Assembly: GCF_014118685.1 (NCBI RefSeq)
Contig: NZ_JACFAK010000004.1
Span: 62,001 to 126,000, forward strand
Reading direction: 5' to 3'
Length of the DNA: 64,000 nt
From: Flaviflexus huanghaiensis
Lineage (GTDB): Bacteria > Actinomycetota > Actinomycetes > Actinomycetales > Actinomycetaceae
Position numbers and translations under genes: made by a program. This document shows positions 26,815 to 35,379 of this stretch, piece after piece. Each line of letters begins with the position of its first letter. The first letter of the stretch is position 1. The notes beneath the pieces are model-generated. The model was given only the letters and a program-made list of their open reading frames with translations, was not told the DNA's origin and searched no databases.

Positions 26815-27726
26815 TTACGGAGCTGGGTTGACGGTGAAGCGCTCCTTGACGTCGGGATTGTCCGCGAGCCATTCGGCTACGGCGGTGAATGTGTCGCGGT
26901 CTGCGTGAGTGTTCATGACGTAGTTACCAGCGCTGCTGAGATCGTCTTCGGTCAGATGAACGCCGCCGATCATCTCCGCGACATCGGGATAGTCCGCGGT
27001 GAAGCCGTCCCGAGCGAAGGTGTGCAGCTGATCAGGCTCACCAAAAGCCAGCTCAGGGTCCTCGAGATTCTTGATGTCGTACGCGGCATAGGCCCAGTGC
27101 GGCACCCAGAGAGTGAAGGCAATGTCGCGGCCTTCCGCCATGGCACCGTCAAGCTCGGCCAGCATGGCAGCGGTCGAGGAGATCTTGAACTCCATGCCTT
27201 CCAGGCCGTAGGTCGGGATGACGTCTTCCTGGGTGAGGCGGGTGATGCCAGCGCCCCCGTCAATGCCGATGATCTCGTTGTTGAAGACGTCCGCGTTCGC
27301 CGCAAGCTCTTCGAGCGAGTCGATTGGCGCATCGGCGTTGACGGCGATATTCGAGATGTTCTCCTCGTACCAGTAGCCGAGGTCCTCGGTCGTATCGCCG
27401 TAGGCGTTGACGTAGTTGGCGTGGAGGGTCGGTAGGGCCACCTCCATGAGCAGGTCGAGGTCGCCGGTCGAGACGCCAGCGAACATCATGCCGATATCGC
27501 CGTCAGTGAGAGAGACCTCGTAGCCCTGGTCCTCGAGCGTCACGGCGGTCATCGTCGAGATGAGGACGCCCTCATCCCAGCCAGCCGGCACACCGATGGC
27601 AATCGTGTCAGATTGCGCCTGAGTCCCGTCGACATTCGTTGCCTCGTCGCTTCCGCAAGCCGTTAGCACTGCGGAAACGGCGATCGTCGTGGTCAGTGCA
27701 ACGGTCCGTGTGGTCCGTGAGATCAT
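26815..27726 (-). CDS. Glycine betaine-like ABC transporter substrate-binding lipoprotein 2 (cage Trp lost)
   Basis: A 303-residue OpuAC-type lipoprotein, lipobox V-L-T-A-C (Cys24). It is clearly paralogous to the neighbouring protein, but the family's D-A-W-L-P segment reads E-V-A-L-P at 95-99, so the expected cage tryptophan is alanine (Ala97). W-V-P-H-W-A-Y is kept later in the chain. The ligand may therefore differ from glycine betaine. A 136-bp stretch (27152-27287) is almost identical in DNA to the first gene, unlike the rest. It lies between the permease gene and SBP 1. Confidence 0.92.
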   Translation of the reverse strand: MISRTTRTVALTTTIAVSAVLTACGSDEATNVDGTQAQSDTIAIGVPAGWDEGVLISTMTAVTLEDQGYEVSLTDGDIGMMFAGVSTGDLDLLMEVALPTLHANYVNAYGDTTEDLGYWYEENISNIAVNADAPIDSLEELAANADVFNNEIIGIDGGAGITRLTQEDVIPTYGLEGMEFKISSTAAMLAELDGAMAEGRDIAFTLWVPHWAYAAYDIKNLEDPELAFGEPDQLHTFARDGFTADYPDVAEMIGGVHLTEDDLSSAGNYVMNTHADRDTFTAVAEWLADNPDVKERFTVNPAP

Positions 27727-27801
27727 AACTTCCTTCCCCGCATCAGCGGGTTGATGTGTGTTCTTCTCGTGGAGCTACGTACTGGGACTGGAAGGTTCTC
27801 C

Positions 27802-28977
27802 TTAACCTGCTAGCTGTTCGTGCTTGGAGGTGCCAAATGCGGCGGTCACGCGGTCGAGGTACATCGCGAGGATGACGACCGAGAGACCGGATTCGGCTCC
27901 GAGGGAGATGTTGACCTGGGTGACGGACGTGTAGACGTCCTGCCCGAGACCACCCGCACCGACCATGCCAGCGATGACGACCATGGATAGAGCGAGCATG
28001 ATGACCTGGTTGACGCCGCCCATGATCGTCGCACGGGCGAGCGGGAGCTCGATCTGACCGAGAATTCGGCTCGGATGGGCGCCGAAGGCGTGTGCCGCCT
28101 CGACAACCTCCTTGTCGACCTGCTTGATGCCGAGCTCCGTGAAGCGGACTGCGGGCGCGATGGAGAAGAGGATGGTGGCGACGATCCCGGGGACGACACC
28201 GATGCCGAACAGCACGACGAACGGGATGAGGTAGACGAACGCGGGCATCGTCTGCAAAAAGTCGAGGATCGGTCGAACAGCGGTCGACACTCCCCGATTC
28301 TTGGCCGCGAGGATGCCGATCGGGATGCCGATGACGACGGCGATGATCGACGCAACCAGGACGAGAGCGAAGGTCGACATTGCGTTGGTCCACTGGTCCA
28401 CGCCGTAGATGATGGCGAAGCCGATGACTGAGCCCAAGGCCAGCCGCCATCCCTTCGTCGTGAAGGCGATGAGGGTGAGGAGCGCTCCGATGGTCCACTC
28501 GGGCAGACTCTCCGAGGCGGGAATGACCGCGCCACCCGCTGTCACGTGATCGACGAGGAACCACTGATCGATGGCGAACGCGAGAAAGAGAGTGGCAAGG
28601 ACGATGAGACCGACCCTCGTGCCCTTCCAAAAATAGACGCCGGCCGCGATGGCAGCGAAAACGAGGGCAACAACCCACCACGGGACCGCGAGGCTCCCGC
28701 CCGTCACAAACTCGCTGAGGATGTAGCCGAGCGCGACTGCCGTCGCCGCCGCAACACCGGCTTTCCAGCCTTTCCACAGGGCGAAAATGATGATGAGGAT
28801 GACACCGATTGAAACGAAATCTGGCGTCCTCAAGAGGTTCGCAAGGAACCGGTACATCGGTAGGAGAAGATCATCAGAGAGCCAGTTGAAGAGGCCCTTG
28901 AGGTTTGCGGTTAGCCAGTCAACGGCGGAACGAGCCCAGGACCCGAGAGGAATCGTGAAGAGGAGTTCGTTGGACAT
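27802..28977 (-). CDS. opuAB: Glycine betaine/proline ABC transporter permease
   Basis: A 391-residue permease with an unusually long N-terminal half (about four to five helices, residues ~55-185) before the BPD_transp_1 core. The core has the E-A-A-H-A-F-G-A-H-P-S-R-I coupling loop and the L-x-x-M-P-A-F-V-Y-L-I-P and G-A-G-G-L-G-Q-D-V-Y blocks typical of ProW/OpuAB. Start ATG overlaps the stop of the ATPase gene by one base (TGATG). It forms the membrane channel of the uptake system with the two binding lipoproteins downstream. Confidence 0.93.
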   Translation of the reverse strand: MSNELLFTIPLGSWARSAVDWLTANLKGLFNWLSDDLLLPMYRFLANLLRTPDFVSIGVILIIIFALWKGWKAGVAAATAVALGYILSEFVTGGSLAVPWWVVALVFAAIAAGVYFWKGTRVGLIVLATLFLAFAIDQWFLVDHVTAGGAVIPASESLPEWTIGALLTLIAFTTKGWRLALGSVIGFAIIYGVDQWTNAMSTFALVLVASIIAVVIGIPIGILAAKNRGVSTAVRPILDFLQTMPAFVYLIPFVVLFGIGVVPGIVATILFSIAPAVRFTELGIKQVDKEVVEAAHAFGAHPSRILGQIELPLARATIMGGVNQVIMLALSMVVIAGMVGAGGLGQDVYTSVTQVNISLGAESGLSVVILAMYLDRVTAAFGTSKHEQLAG

Positions 28978-30254
28978 CAGTTCTTCTCCTCCGAAACGGC
29001 GGAAGGTTCTGAATCGACCGTCGAGGGCCCGCTCGCTGCTGAGGCGGCGCTGAGGTCAACGGGCATGACGACGTCATCCTGGCCGAGCGCGCGAAGCAAC
29101 GTGACATTGGGGATGACGCCGAGCAGACGGTTGTCGTCCGAGACGACTGGAACGGTCAGCCTGTCACCCGCTGCCGGGGCCACTACTTGGTTGAGAGGGG
29201 TGTCGGGGCCGACACCGGGGTGCGTGGGGTGGATAAGATCCTCGATCGTATTAAGGTGCGGGTTCTTGCGCAGTGCAGAGACAATTTCATCGACGTAGAC
29301 CGAGCCGATGAGCTGACGGGAGCCGCCCTCTGTGACCCAGCCACCAGGCGAATCGATCTCAGCGAGCTTCTTCAGCACAACGTTCGGGCCGTCACCCCGG
29401 TACAGGCGGGTGAGCGGCTTGACCATAATCGAGGAGGCCGTAATGACACGGGAGCGGTCGACGTCCTGAACGAAACGTTCAATGTAGTCGTTCGACGGAT
29501 TGGTGAGGATCTCTTCGGCCGTACCAATCTGGTCGATCGAGCCGTTCCGCATGACGGCAATGCGGTTGCCGACAAACATCGCCTCGTTGAGGTCGTGGGT
29601 AATGAAAATGATCGTGCGGCGCTTGACTTCCTGGATTTCCAGAAGCAACTCCTGCATGTCCCGCCGGATGAGCGGATCGAGTGCAGAGAATGCCTCATCC
29701 ATAAGAAGTATTGGCGCATCGGCCGTGAGGGCACGTGCCAGACCGACACGTTGCTGCATACCGCCCGACAGCTCGGACGGATAGTTGTTCTCCCAACCCT
29801 TGAGTCCTGTTGTCTTGAGGGACTCTGCAGCGCGTTCCATACGCTCCTCCCGCTTGACGCCGGCGATCTCCAAGGGATAGGCAGCGTTATCAATCACGGT
29901 CCGATGAGGGAGCAGAGCGAAGTGCTGGAACACCATCGACATGGAATCGCCGCGGAGCTTGCGGACCGCAGACTTCGACATTGAGGTGATTTCGTCATCC
30001 CCAATGAAGATTTTCCCACCCGTGGCGGGGCCGAGCGCATTGAGCGTCCGGAGGAGGGTGGACTTGCCGGAGCCGGACAGGCCCATGACGACAAAGATCT
30101 CGCCGGGCTCCACCTCGAAGCTCACATCATTGACAGCGACCGTCACATCGTCGGGAATCTCGTCCAGGCTCGCGCCTTTTTCGAGCAACGTCGTCGCCTT
30201 GGCCGCGTCCTTTCCGAATACTTTGTAGACGCTTTCGCACCGAAGGCCCTTCAT
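28977..30254 (-). CDS. opuAA: Glycine betaine/proline ABC transporter ATPase with CBS domains
   Basis: A 425-residue ATPase of the ProV/OpuAA type: the family-specific N-terminus (V-Y-K-V-F-G then a K-G-A-S-L-D-E-I linker), Walker A G-L-S-G-S-G-K-S-T, Q-F-like M-V-F-Q-H-F-A-L-L-P-H, signature L-S-G-G-M-Q-Q-R, Walker B I-L-L-M-D-E-A-F-S-A-L-D, and switch His T-H-D. The C-terminal third has tandem CBS-type repeats, which sense ionic strength in characterised relatives, so transport is probably osmotically gated. GGAG lies 8 bp before the ATG. First gene of the operon. Confidence 0.95.
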   Translation of the reverse strand: MKGLRCESVYKVFGKDAAKATTLLEKGASLDEIPDDVTVAVNDVSFEVEPGEIFVVMGLSGSGKSTLLRTLNALGPATGGKIFIGDDEITSMSKSAVRKLRGDSMSMVFQHFALLPHRTVIDNAAYPLEIAGVKREERMERAAESLKTTGLKGWENNYPSELSGGMQQRVGLARALTADAPILLMDEAFSALDPLIRRDMQELLLEIQEVKRRTIIFITHDLNEAMFVGNRIAVMRNGSIDQIGTAEEILTNPSNDYIERFVQDVDRSRVITASSIMVKPLTRLYRGDGPNVVLKKLAEIDSPGGWVTEGGSRQLIGSVYVDEIVSALRKNPHLNTIEDLIHPTHPGVGPDTPLNQVVAPAAGDRLTVPVVSDDNRLLGVIPNVTLLRALGQDDVVMPVDLSAASAASGPSTVDSEPSAVSEEKN

Positions 30255-31257
30255 CTACCATCTCCACTCGTACGGTTCATGTTCTCTTACTCATTCGTGA
30301 ACTGGGGCACAAAAATCACATACCTCACAAGTCTTCACCAGAGTCCCAGCATCAAGGCGTCACTTCAAGTAACGCTTTTGTAACGAATCGGAGTGTCAAT
30401 TCTGGGATATCCCTGGTGTGCCAGGCTTTGCGGCGGTAACGGAGGGCGTCTAAAATGCGCAAAATGTGATCCAGAAAACGCATGTTCATGCGGTTTGTGA
30501 GAAAAAATGCGCGAGTTATGCGCGCGTTGGGAAACGTCGCGGCGTGGTTTGTGGTGAGAATTGAGCCTGCCATGCGAGCCCCCGAGGTCAATATCCGGGC
30601 TTGAGGCCCTTGATTGACTTTATTATATGCATGTCGATCAGGGTTGCGGGGAACTCATTGTCGAGCCGAGTAGGTTGACTGCTTCTGCTTCGCTGTGCGC
30701 ACATATCTTCAGATGCTCGTCGAGAAAGGGTAAAGGAACGGACGCTCGGGAGAATTCGCCGAGCGCCCGTTTAGGTTTGCGGCGCAGGGCGAGCCGAAGG
30801 ACGAAAACTCTAGGGCGCACTGAACCCATGGGTGATAGGTGCCCGTGGTGACAACCGCAAGAACGCAGCGAAATGACGGGCTCGAATGTCGAGAGCCGTC
30901 GCGTGCCTGTGGCGGAGCAGGCCGTGCAACGGAAGCGTTGTCGGCCTGAGGCAGTTTTGCCGTGACGGATTATGACCCCGCTCAAGCCGCATGAAGGCTT
31001 GCCCATCCCTCGAATTCAAACTGACTCCGATGGCGAAGCGGCCCTGCGGGCAAAAACGGATCTGCCACCAACACGAAATGTCCAACCAGGAACCGAGGGC
31101 GAACCGACCCTGAGGATAGAAAACCGCGCCACCACACACCCGGATCCCAGCAATACGCTAAGCCCTAGAAGCGGAACTTCAACACCGACTTAATGGTGGC
31201 ACGGCAACCAAAGGTCAGGTTCAATCCAACACGAAAGAGAGTCCGACGAGCAGAAAT
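30255..31257. other. Gene-poor region with IS debris
   Basis: About 1 kb between opuAA and tRNA-Arg. It holds the opu promoter near its left end, a stretch of lower GC (about 30350-30600), a transposase N-terminal fragment (see 30870-31006), and near 31035-31145 two imperfect ~40-bp repeats sharing CCCTG and AAAACNG blocks. A 79-codon minus-strand frame at 30352-30591 is open but unrecognised. The mixture looks like a site of repeated IS insertion and decay next to a tRNA gene. Confidence 0.5.
30870..31006 (-). pseudogene. Transposase fragment (N-terminal zinc-ribbon part)
   Basis: From ATG 31006 the frame reads C-G-L-S-G-V-I-I-R-H-G-K-T-A-S-G-R-Q-R-F-R then C-T-A-C-S-A-T-G-T-R-R, the N-terminal CxxC...CxxC zinc ribbon with an N/H-G-K-T-x-x-G-x-Q-R core found in IS1249/IS256-like transposases. 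The second cysteine of the first pair is serine here, and after about 45 residues the family similarity stops. The frame goes on but looks non-coding. It is a truncated relic. Confidence 0.6.
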
Positions 31258-31280
31258 CCCCCTCAGGCTGCCTGAGAGGG
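31258..31280 (-). terminator. Hairpin downstream of tRNA-Arg
   Basis: CTCAGG-CTG-CCTGAG stem-loop extended by flanking C/G bases, 23 bp past the tRNA 3' end; a short ATTTC follows on the minus strand. Confidence 0.55.
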
Positions 31281-31302
31281 ATGTTCGCTGGAGGAATATA
31301 CC

Positions 31303-31378
31303 TGGCGCGCCCGGAGGGATTCGAACCCCCAACCTTCTGATCCGTAGTCAGATGCTCTATCCGTTGAGCTACGGGCGC
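31303..31378 (-). tRNA. tRNA-Arg (anticodon ACG)
   Basis: Minus-strand cloverleaf of 76 nt with encoded CCA. Acceptor stem GCGCCCG/CGGGCGC, anticodon stem TCTGA/TCAGA around loop CTACGGA giving anticodon ACG (A34 should become inosine, the substrate of TadA encoded at 56.2 kb), and T arm with GGTTCGAATCC. Confidence 0.96.
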
Positions 31379-31507
31379 CTGTCACTGGGACATCAATCAT
31401 CATAACGCGCTTTCTCCGGTCGAGGCGAATTCCGCACGGATGAAAGCGGTCACGATTTCCACGCGGTCAGTCAGATGGCGTGCTGAGTGTGAGGCCAGCA
31501 TGCTGTG

Positions 31508-32785
31508 TCAGCCGATTGCGCCGAGGACCTTTGCGCGAAGCGGGCGGATCGCGATCTCCCACGTGCCGACGAGCTCCTCGACATCGCCCTTGAACTGGCG
31601 TTTGAAGTGAAGGACTCCGGCATCAGACGCGTTCTCAGAGAAATCGCCAGTAATTCCGAACGTGTTGTAGCGCTCGATGCCGTTAGCGAGCGCCCACTCA
31701 AGCATGGCGCGGTGGACGAGATAGATTCCGTAATACGACTGATATTCGCGGTATGAGCCGGATAGGAGGTAGACGAGTTCATGAGGGCAGGCGATGAAGA
31801 GCGACCCTGCCAGGACGATCTCGTTGCCGCCCGTCTCTCGATGTGCGCGCGTTTCCGCGGCGCGGCGCTCGAGCACGTCAACTCGCGACTTCGCCTCGTT
31901 TCGGGCAGTGCGCTGCTTTTTCGCGAGATTCTTTCCCTCGGCTTCGAGTTTCGCCTCCTGCTCGTCGATCGAGGTGATTTTCTCATGGAGGCCACTGAGC
32001 TCGGCGTCGATCCCTGCGAGGTAAATGTCGCAGTTGAGGACAGCGACCGGTGCGAAGACTTTGTCCGGGCTCACTCGCTTCATCCCCTGATAAAACGCCA
32101 TCGCACCTGTCGAGATCTCCTGCATCTGTGATCTGTCGGATGTGTGGTCGAGAATGTCGGCGAGAATGTGGAAATCATCCGCGTCGAGGAACTTGACCTC
32201 AACTCCGGGCGTCCCGGCTCGATTGAAGCCGGTGCGGACGACCTGGTCGACTGACTTCGTCAGATCCTTGAATGACATGCCTGCAATGTTCTTCGTGTAG
32301 AAGAAACGCGCCTGGATGTCTGAAGATTCGTAGAACTCCTTCTGCAGGTTCGTGATCCCCAGTTCCGCCATCGCCGCCTTGAACGTCGCAGCGACAGGAT
32401 TCGGCCCCGTCGGGGCGATGTCGTCATAGAAGCGTTCGGGCAGTAGTGGGTTGAATCGGAGCGCCAACATCCGCCTGTCCTTCTTGAGGTGGTCGATGAG
32501 TCCTTCGAAAAAGAACGTGACGAGACGCATGTTCGAGTAGTCCATGACCGGGCCGTAGGCGATGTTCGCTCGCGTGAAGACCTTCTTCCACGGCTGGTGG
32601 CGGACGAGGGCGGCCGCGACAACTCGCTCTTGCCCGTCGATTGTATCGACGACCCCGACCTCCTCGATCGTCGTGCCCTCGCTACGGCGCTGCTCAGCGT
32701 AGAGCGGCAACTGCGGGAACAGCACCCGCTCCTGCTGGTCAACGAAGCGGGCGTAAGCGGACTGGGAGAGACGGGTAAATCGCAT
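31508..32785 (-). CDS. FemX/FemAB-like peptidoglycan bridge aminoacyltransferase
   Basis: A 425-residue protein of the FemAB family, which transfers amino acids from aminoacyl-tRNA to the stem peptide of lipid II. It has the double GNAT-like fold with a charged helical hairpin insert (about residues 262-320, K/E/R rich) typical of Fem proteins that bind tRNA. Family blocks: N-I-A-Y-G-P-V-M-D, F-Y-E-S-S-D-I-Q-A-R-F, Y-L-L-S-G-S-Y-R-E-Y-Q, N-T-F-G-I-T-G-D-F, and L-H-F-K-R-Q-F-K-G-D at the end. It lies 24 bp downstream of an ATP-grasp ligase gene, in one operon for cross-bridge assembly. Confidence 0.9.
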   Translation of the reverse strand: MRFTRLSQSAYARFVDQQERVLFPQLPLYAEQRRSEGTTIEEVGVVDTIDGQERVVAAALVRHQPWKKVFTRANIAYGPVMDYSNMRLVTFFFEGLIDHLKKDRRMLALRFNPLLPERFYDDIAPTGPNPVAATFKAAMAELGITNLQKEFYESSDIQARFFYTKNIAGMSFKDLTKSVDQVVRTGFNRAGTPGVEVKFLDADDFHILADILDHTSDRSQMQEISTGAMAFYQGMKRVSPDKVFAPVAVLNCDIYLAGIDAELSGLHEKITSIDEQEAKLEAEGKNLAKKQRTARNEAKSRVDVLERRAAETRAHRETGGNEIVLAGSLFIACPHELVYLLSGSYREYQSYYGIYLVHRAMLEWALANGIERYNTFGITGDFSENASDAGVLHFKRQFKGDVEELVGTWEIAIRPLRAKVLGAIG

Positions 32786-32809
32786 ATGCCTATTGTGCCT
32801 AGGTTGCGA

Positions 32810-34063
32810 TCAAAACGCAGTGTCGGATGGGTTCGGGTACGTGCGGATGAGGCTCCGGAGCTGATTGATGTCCGCCGCATAACGGTAGGCGTACCGTTTA
32901 ATGCTCGGATCCTTCCGGTAGGAGAGAGGGTGAACGGGACGTCGGCGGAGCATGAGCTTGATGAGGTGTCGACGGAGGCTCTTGTCGCGAACCCAGCGCA
33001 GGATCGTCAGCGGAGGGACGAAAGCATAGATGCCCTCGCGGTCGCCGACCCGTGGAGTGAGCCTGGTGTCATCAATGAAGTCGGCGACCATGGCGCGGGT
33101 GAGGTTGACGCCTCCGACCGCCGCATAGTACGAGCCTCGTCCCCACCGTGGATTGACATCGAGCACGTAGGGTTCGCCGGTGCGTGAGTCGACCTTAATG
33201 TCGATCGCGAAGAACCCTCGTAACTCGAGCTTGGCGATAACCTTCTCGGCCATGCGGCGCATGTCGGGGTTGTCGATGACGTGGATGATCCCCGCGTTGC
33301 CGATGAACGAAGCCTGGTGCAGACCGAGGATCTGGCGACCAATGGATATGCCGGTCACGGTGCCGTGTGAATCGACATATCCTGAGGCAATCCAGGAATA
33401 CGTGTCATCGCCAACGACCATGTCTTGGACGAGCATCGTTCCCGTGAATCCAGCCTCCTCGATCATGGTGAGGATCGATAGTGCCTCCCGCTCATCATCA
33501 GCTGTATAAACCTTTCGCTGGCCAGCGAACTGCAACCGTCCGAAGGCTGTGCCTCCCTCCTTAGGTTTGATGACGGCAGGGAAGGTGATCTCGGCAAGGC
33601 CACCCGACCAGTCAGACCTGTCGGTCGAGAGGTCAGCCTCGATGGTTGCGACCGTGGCCATCCCCAGGGACGTGAGGACCTCATTAAGGACAGCCTTGTC
33701 AGACGCCCGCTCGACGATGCTTGTCTCCGCGAGGGGAATGACATAACCGGCGGCCTCGAGCTCAGTCCGATGTCGAAGCACAAGATCGACATCCCGGTCC
33801 ATGAACGGCATGAGAATCGGGGTGCGATCCGTGTCTGCGATCTCTTTGAGTGTGCGGACCATGACATCATCGTCAAGCGTGCCGCCGCGGCCGACATAGA
33901 CGTTGTCGATGATTGACGAGTAGGAGATCGAGCCTCTTGACTGGCCCGACACCGTGACCGACTTACACCCGAAGGCCTCGTGGAACATTCGCGCACACGA
34001 GTAGGTTCCGACATCGGTGCCGAGAAGTACGGGCATGAGCTCCGGCCGGGAAGAAGAAGTCAT
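32810..34063 (-). CDS. ATP-grasp carboxylate-amine ligase, D-Asp ligase-like
   Basis: A 417-residue ATP-grasp enzyme. The N-terminus P-V-L-L-G-T-D-V-G-T-Y-S-C-A-R-M-F-H-E resembles the P-V-L-L-G-S-D opening I recall for the D-aspartate ligase Asl of enterococci. The ATP-binding lysine region is F-P-A-V-I-K-P-K-E-G-G, and the metal site is L-D-V-N-P-R-W-G-R-G. It probably activates an amino-acid carboxylate as acyl-phosphate and joins it to an amine. The neighbour FemX-like gene suggests that the product joins the peptidoglycan bridge. I chose ATG 34063 to match this N-terminus; the open frame runs 36 codons further up. Confidence 0.82.
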   Translation of the reverse strand: MTSSSRPELMPVLLGTDVGTYSCARMFHEAFGCKSVTVSGQSRGSISYSSIIDNVYVGRGGTLDDDVMVRTLKEIADTDRTPILMPFMDRDVDLVLRHRTELEAAGYVIPLAETSIVERASDKAVLNEVLTSLGMATVATIEADLSTDRSDWSGGLAEITFPAVIKPKEGGTAFGRLQFAGQRKVYTADDEREALSILTMIEEAGFTGTMLVQDMVVGDDTYSWIASGYVDSHGTVTGISIGRQILGLHQASFIGNAGIIHVIDNPDMRRMAEKVIAKLELRGFFAIDIKVDSRTGEPYVLDVNPRWGRGSYYAAVGGVNLTRAMVADFIDDTRLTPRVGDREGIYAFVPPLTILRWVRDKSLRRHLIKLMLRRRPVHPLSYRKDPSIKRYAYRYAADINQLRSLIRTYPNPSDTAF

Positions 34064-34187
34064 ATTCTGAGTCTGCCACAGCGGATACTGCGTCATGCCA
34101 GCCGCGCTTTCGCTGTCGGTCACAATGGCTCGGTCACTGCCGAACCATCCATTAACATGTTGCACAATCAACTAAGAGACGGTGGCT

Positions 34188-34823
34188 ATGAGCAACGACC
34201 TTTCAATCGATCTGTGGACGGATCTCGTCTGTCCCTTCTGCTACATCGGCGAAGCCCGCCTGCAGCATGCGCTGAAGGAAGAGGGCGTGACTGCGGAAAT
34301 CCACATCCGCTCCTTCGAGCTTGACCCAGGGATCAAGGAGCCGGTGAGCAGTATTGACCGGCTCGTCCAAAGCAAGGGCATGCCTCGCGAGGATGTCGAG
34401 CGGATGGAGGGGCAGCTCAAGGAGATGGCGGAGGGCGAAGGCCTCACCTATTCGACCGATCGACTCATGGGGACGACGGTTCCCGTTCACCTCCTCGCCC
34501 AGTACGCCAACAGGCAGAGTCTTGAGACCGGTGAGAAGTTCTTCCGGGAGATCCAGGCCGCCTACTTCGCGGGCGAGATTAACCCGTTTGACGACGGCGA
34601 ACTCGTCGACTTTGCAGAGCGTTGCGGTCTTGACCGCGACGGAGCAGCTGGAGCTCTCAAGGACAGAGAGCTACTCAACGTCGTCCGCGGTGACCAGCAG
34701 ATTGCGCACAAGCTCGCAGTCTCTGGCGTGCCCTACATTCTCCTCAACAAGAAGCTCGCCATTCCAGGCGCTGTCGCTCCGGAGCGCTTCCGGGACGCGA
34801 TCCGACAGGCGGTCGCGCTGTGA
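34188..34823 (+). CDS. DsbA family oxidoreductase, FrnE type
   Basis: A 211-residue thioredoxin-fold protein with an inserted helical domain, FrnE-like. The redox site is C-P-F-C at 15-18 in W-T-D-L-V-C-P-F-C-Y-I-G. The cis-Pro loop is V-S-G-V-P-Y-I-L-L-N. There is no signal peptide, so it works in the cytoplasm, probably in oxidative stress or as a thiol isomerase. ATG 34188 is chosen over GTG 34182. Its stop overlaps (GTGA) a 44-codon frame carrying CGPDGC. Confidence 0.92.
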   Translation: MSNDLSIDLWTDLVCPFCYIGEARLQHALKEEGVTAEIHIRSFELDPGIKEPVSSIDRLVQSKGMPREDVERMEGQLKEMAEGEGLTYSTDRLMGTTVPVHLLAQYANRQSLETGEKFFREIQAAYFAGEINPFDDGELVDFAERCGLDRDGAAGALKDRELLNVVRGDQQIAHKLAVSGVPYILLNKKLAIPGAVAPERFRDAIRQAVAL

Positions 34824-34954
34824 CAGATTTCGATTTCAGTCAGATCATGACCATCGATGCAAGCGGCGATGTGTGCGGCCCCGACGGTTGCCTTCCCACC
34901 GAGGGGAAGGATGAGACAACGTCCGAGCCTGCCGCCGACGGACAGGATGCTTAG
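34820..34954 (+). CDS. Small coupled protein with CGPDGC motif
   Basis: A 44-codon frame starting at GTG 34820 inside the stop of the FrnE gene (4-bp overlap) and ending at TAG 34952-34954. It is acidic, with the sole cysteines in D-V-C-G-P-D-G-C-L-P (residues 17-26). As I recall, many actinobacterial FrnE-like proteins end in a similar A-C-G-P-D-G-C tail, so this may be that tail made as a separate coupled peptide, or the result of a frameshift. It overlaps the end of the convergent membrane protein gene by 4 bp. Confidence 0.55.
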   Translation: MTDFDFSQIMTIDASGDVCGPDGCLPTEGKDETTSEPAADGQDA

Positions 34955-35379
34955 GGCGTCTCTGCTACGAGCCGCGTTGGTGCGCGGAGGATGCGGCGCA
35001 CGGCGAAGCGAGTAAGCGTCAGCGTTATGACGAGGAACGTGACAGCGTAGAACCCGCCGAGCGACACCGAGCCAGCAAAGGCCGCCTCTGTCGCCCAGAG
35101 GATGACGAATTTGCTTCCGGGTAGCAGGAGGAGGATGGTGACGCCCGCGATGACTCTCGCTGACAGCGTGTGCGCGCCCGTCAGGCGGGAAACCGCCCGC
35201 CGCTTGGCTACCAGGATGATCTCCAGTGCAACTTTCATGAGGAGTGCCGTCAAGAGGGTCATCGAGAAGGACTCGGAGATGACCTGGGGGAGGAGCTGGA
35301 CGAAGAGGCCGAGGACGACAACGTAGACAAGGATGTCGACGAGGTCGACAGCCCGGATTTTCATGCGATCGGCGACCAT
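34951..35379 (-). CDS. Small integral membrane protein of unknown function
   Basis: 142 residues with four hydrophobic segments (about 11-30, 38-55, 73-92, 103-125) and a basic loop A-K-R-R-A-V-S-R. The C-terminal end is basic. I know no exact family, though the layout resembles phosphate-starvation PsiE-like four-helix proteins. ATG at 35379 or at 35364. Not in an obvious operon. Confidence 0.65.
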   Translation of the reverse strand: MVADRMKIRAVDLVDILVYVVVLGLFVQLLPQVISESFSMTLLTALLMKVALEIILVAKRRAVSRLTGAHTLSARVIAGVTILLLLPGSKFVILWATEAAFAGSVSLGGFYAVTFLVITLTLTRFAVRRILRAPTRLVAETP

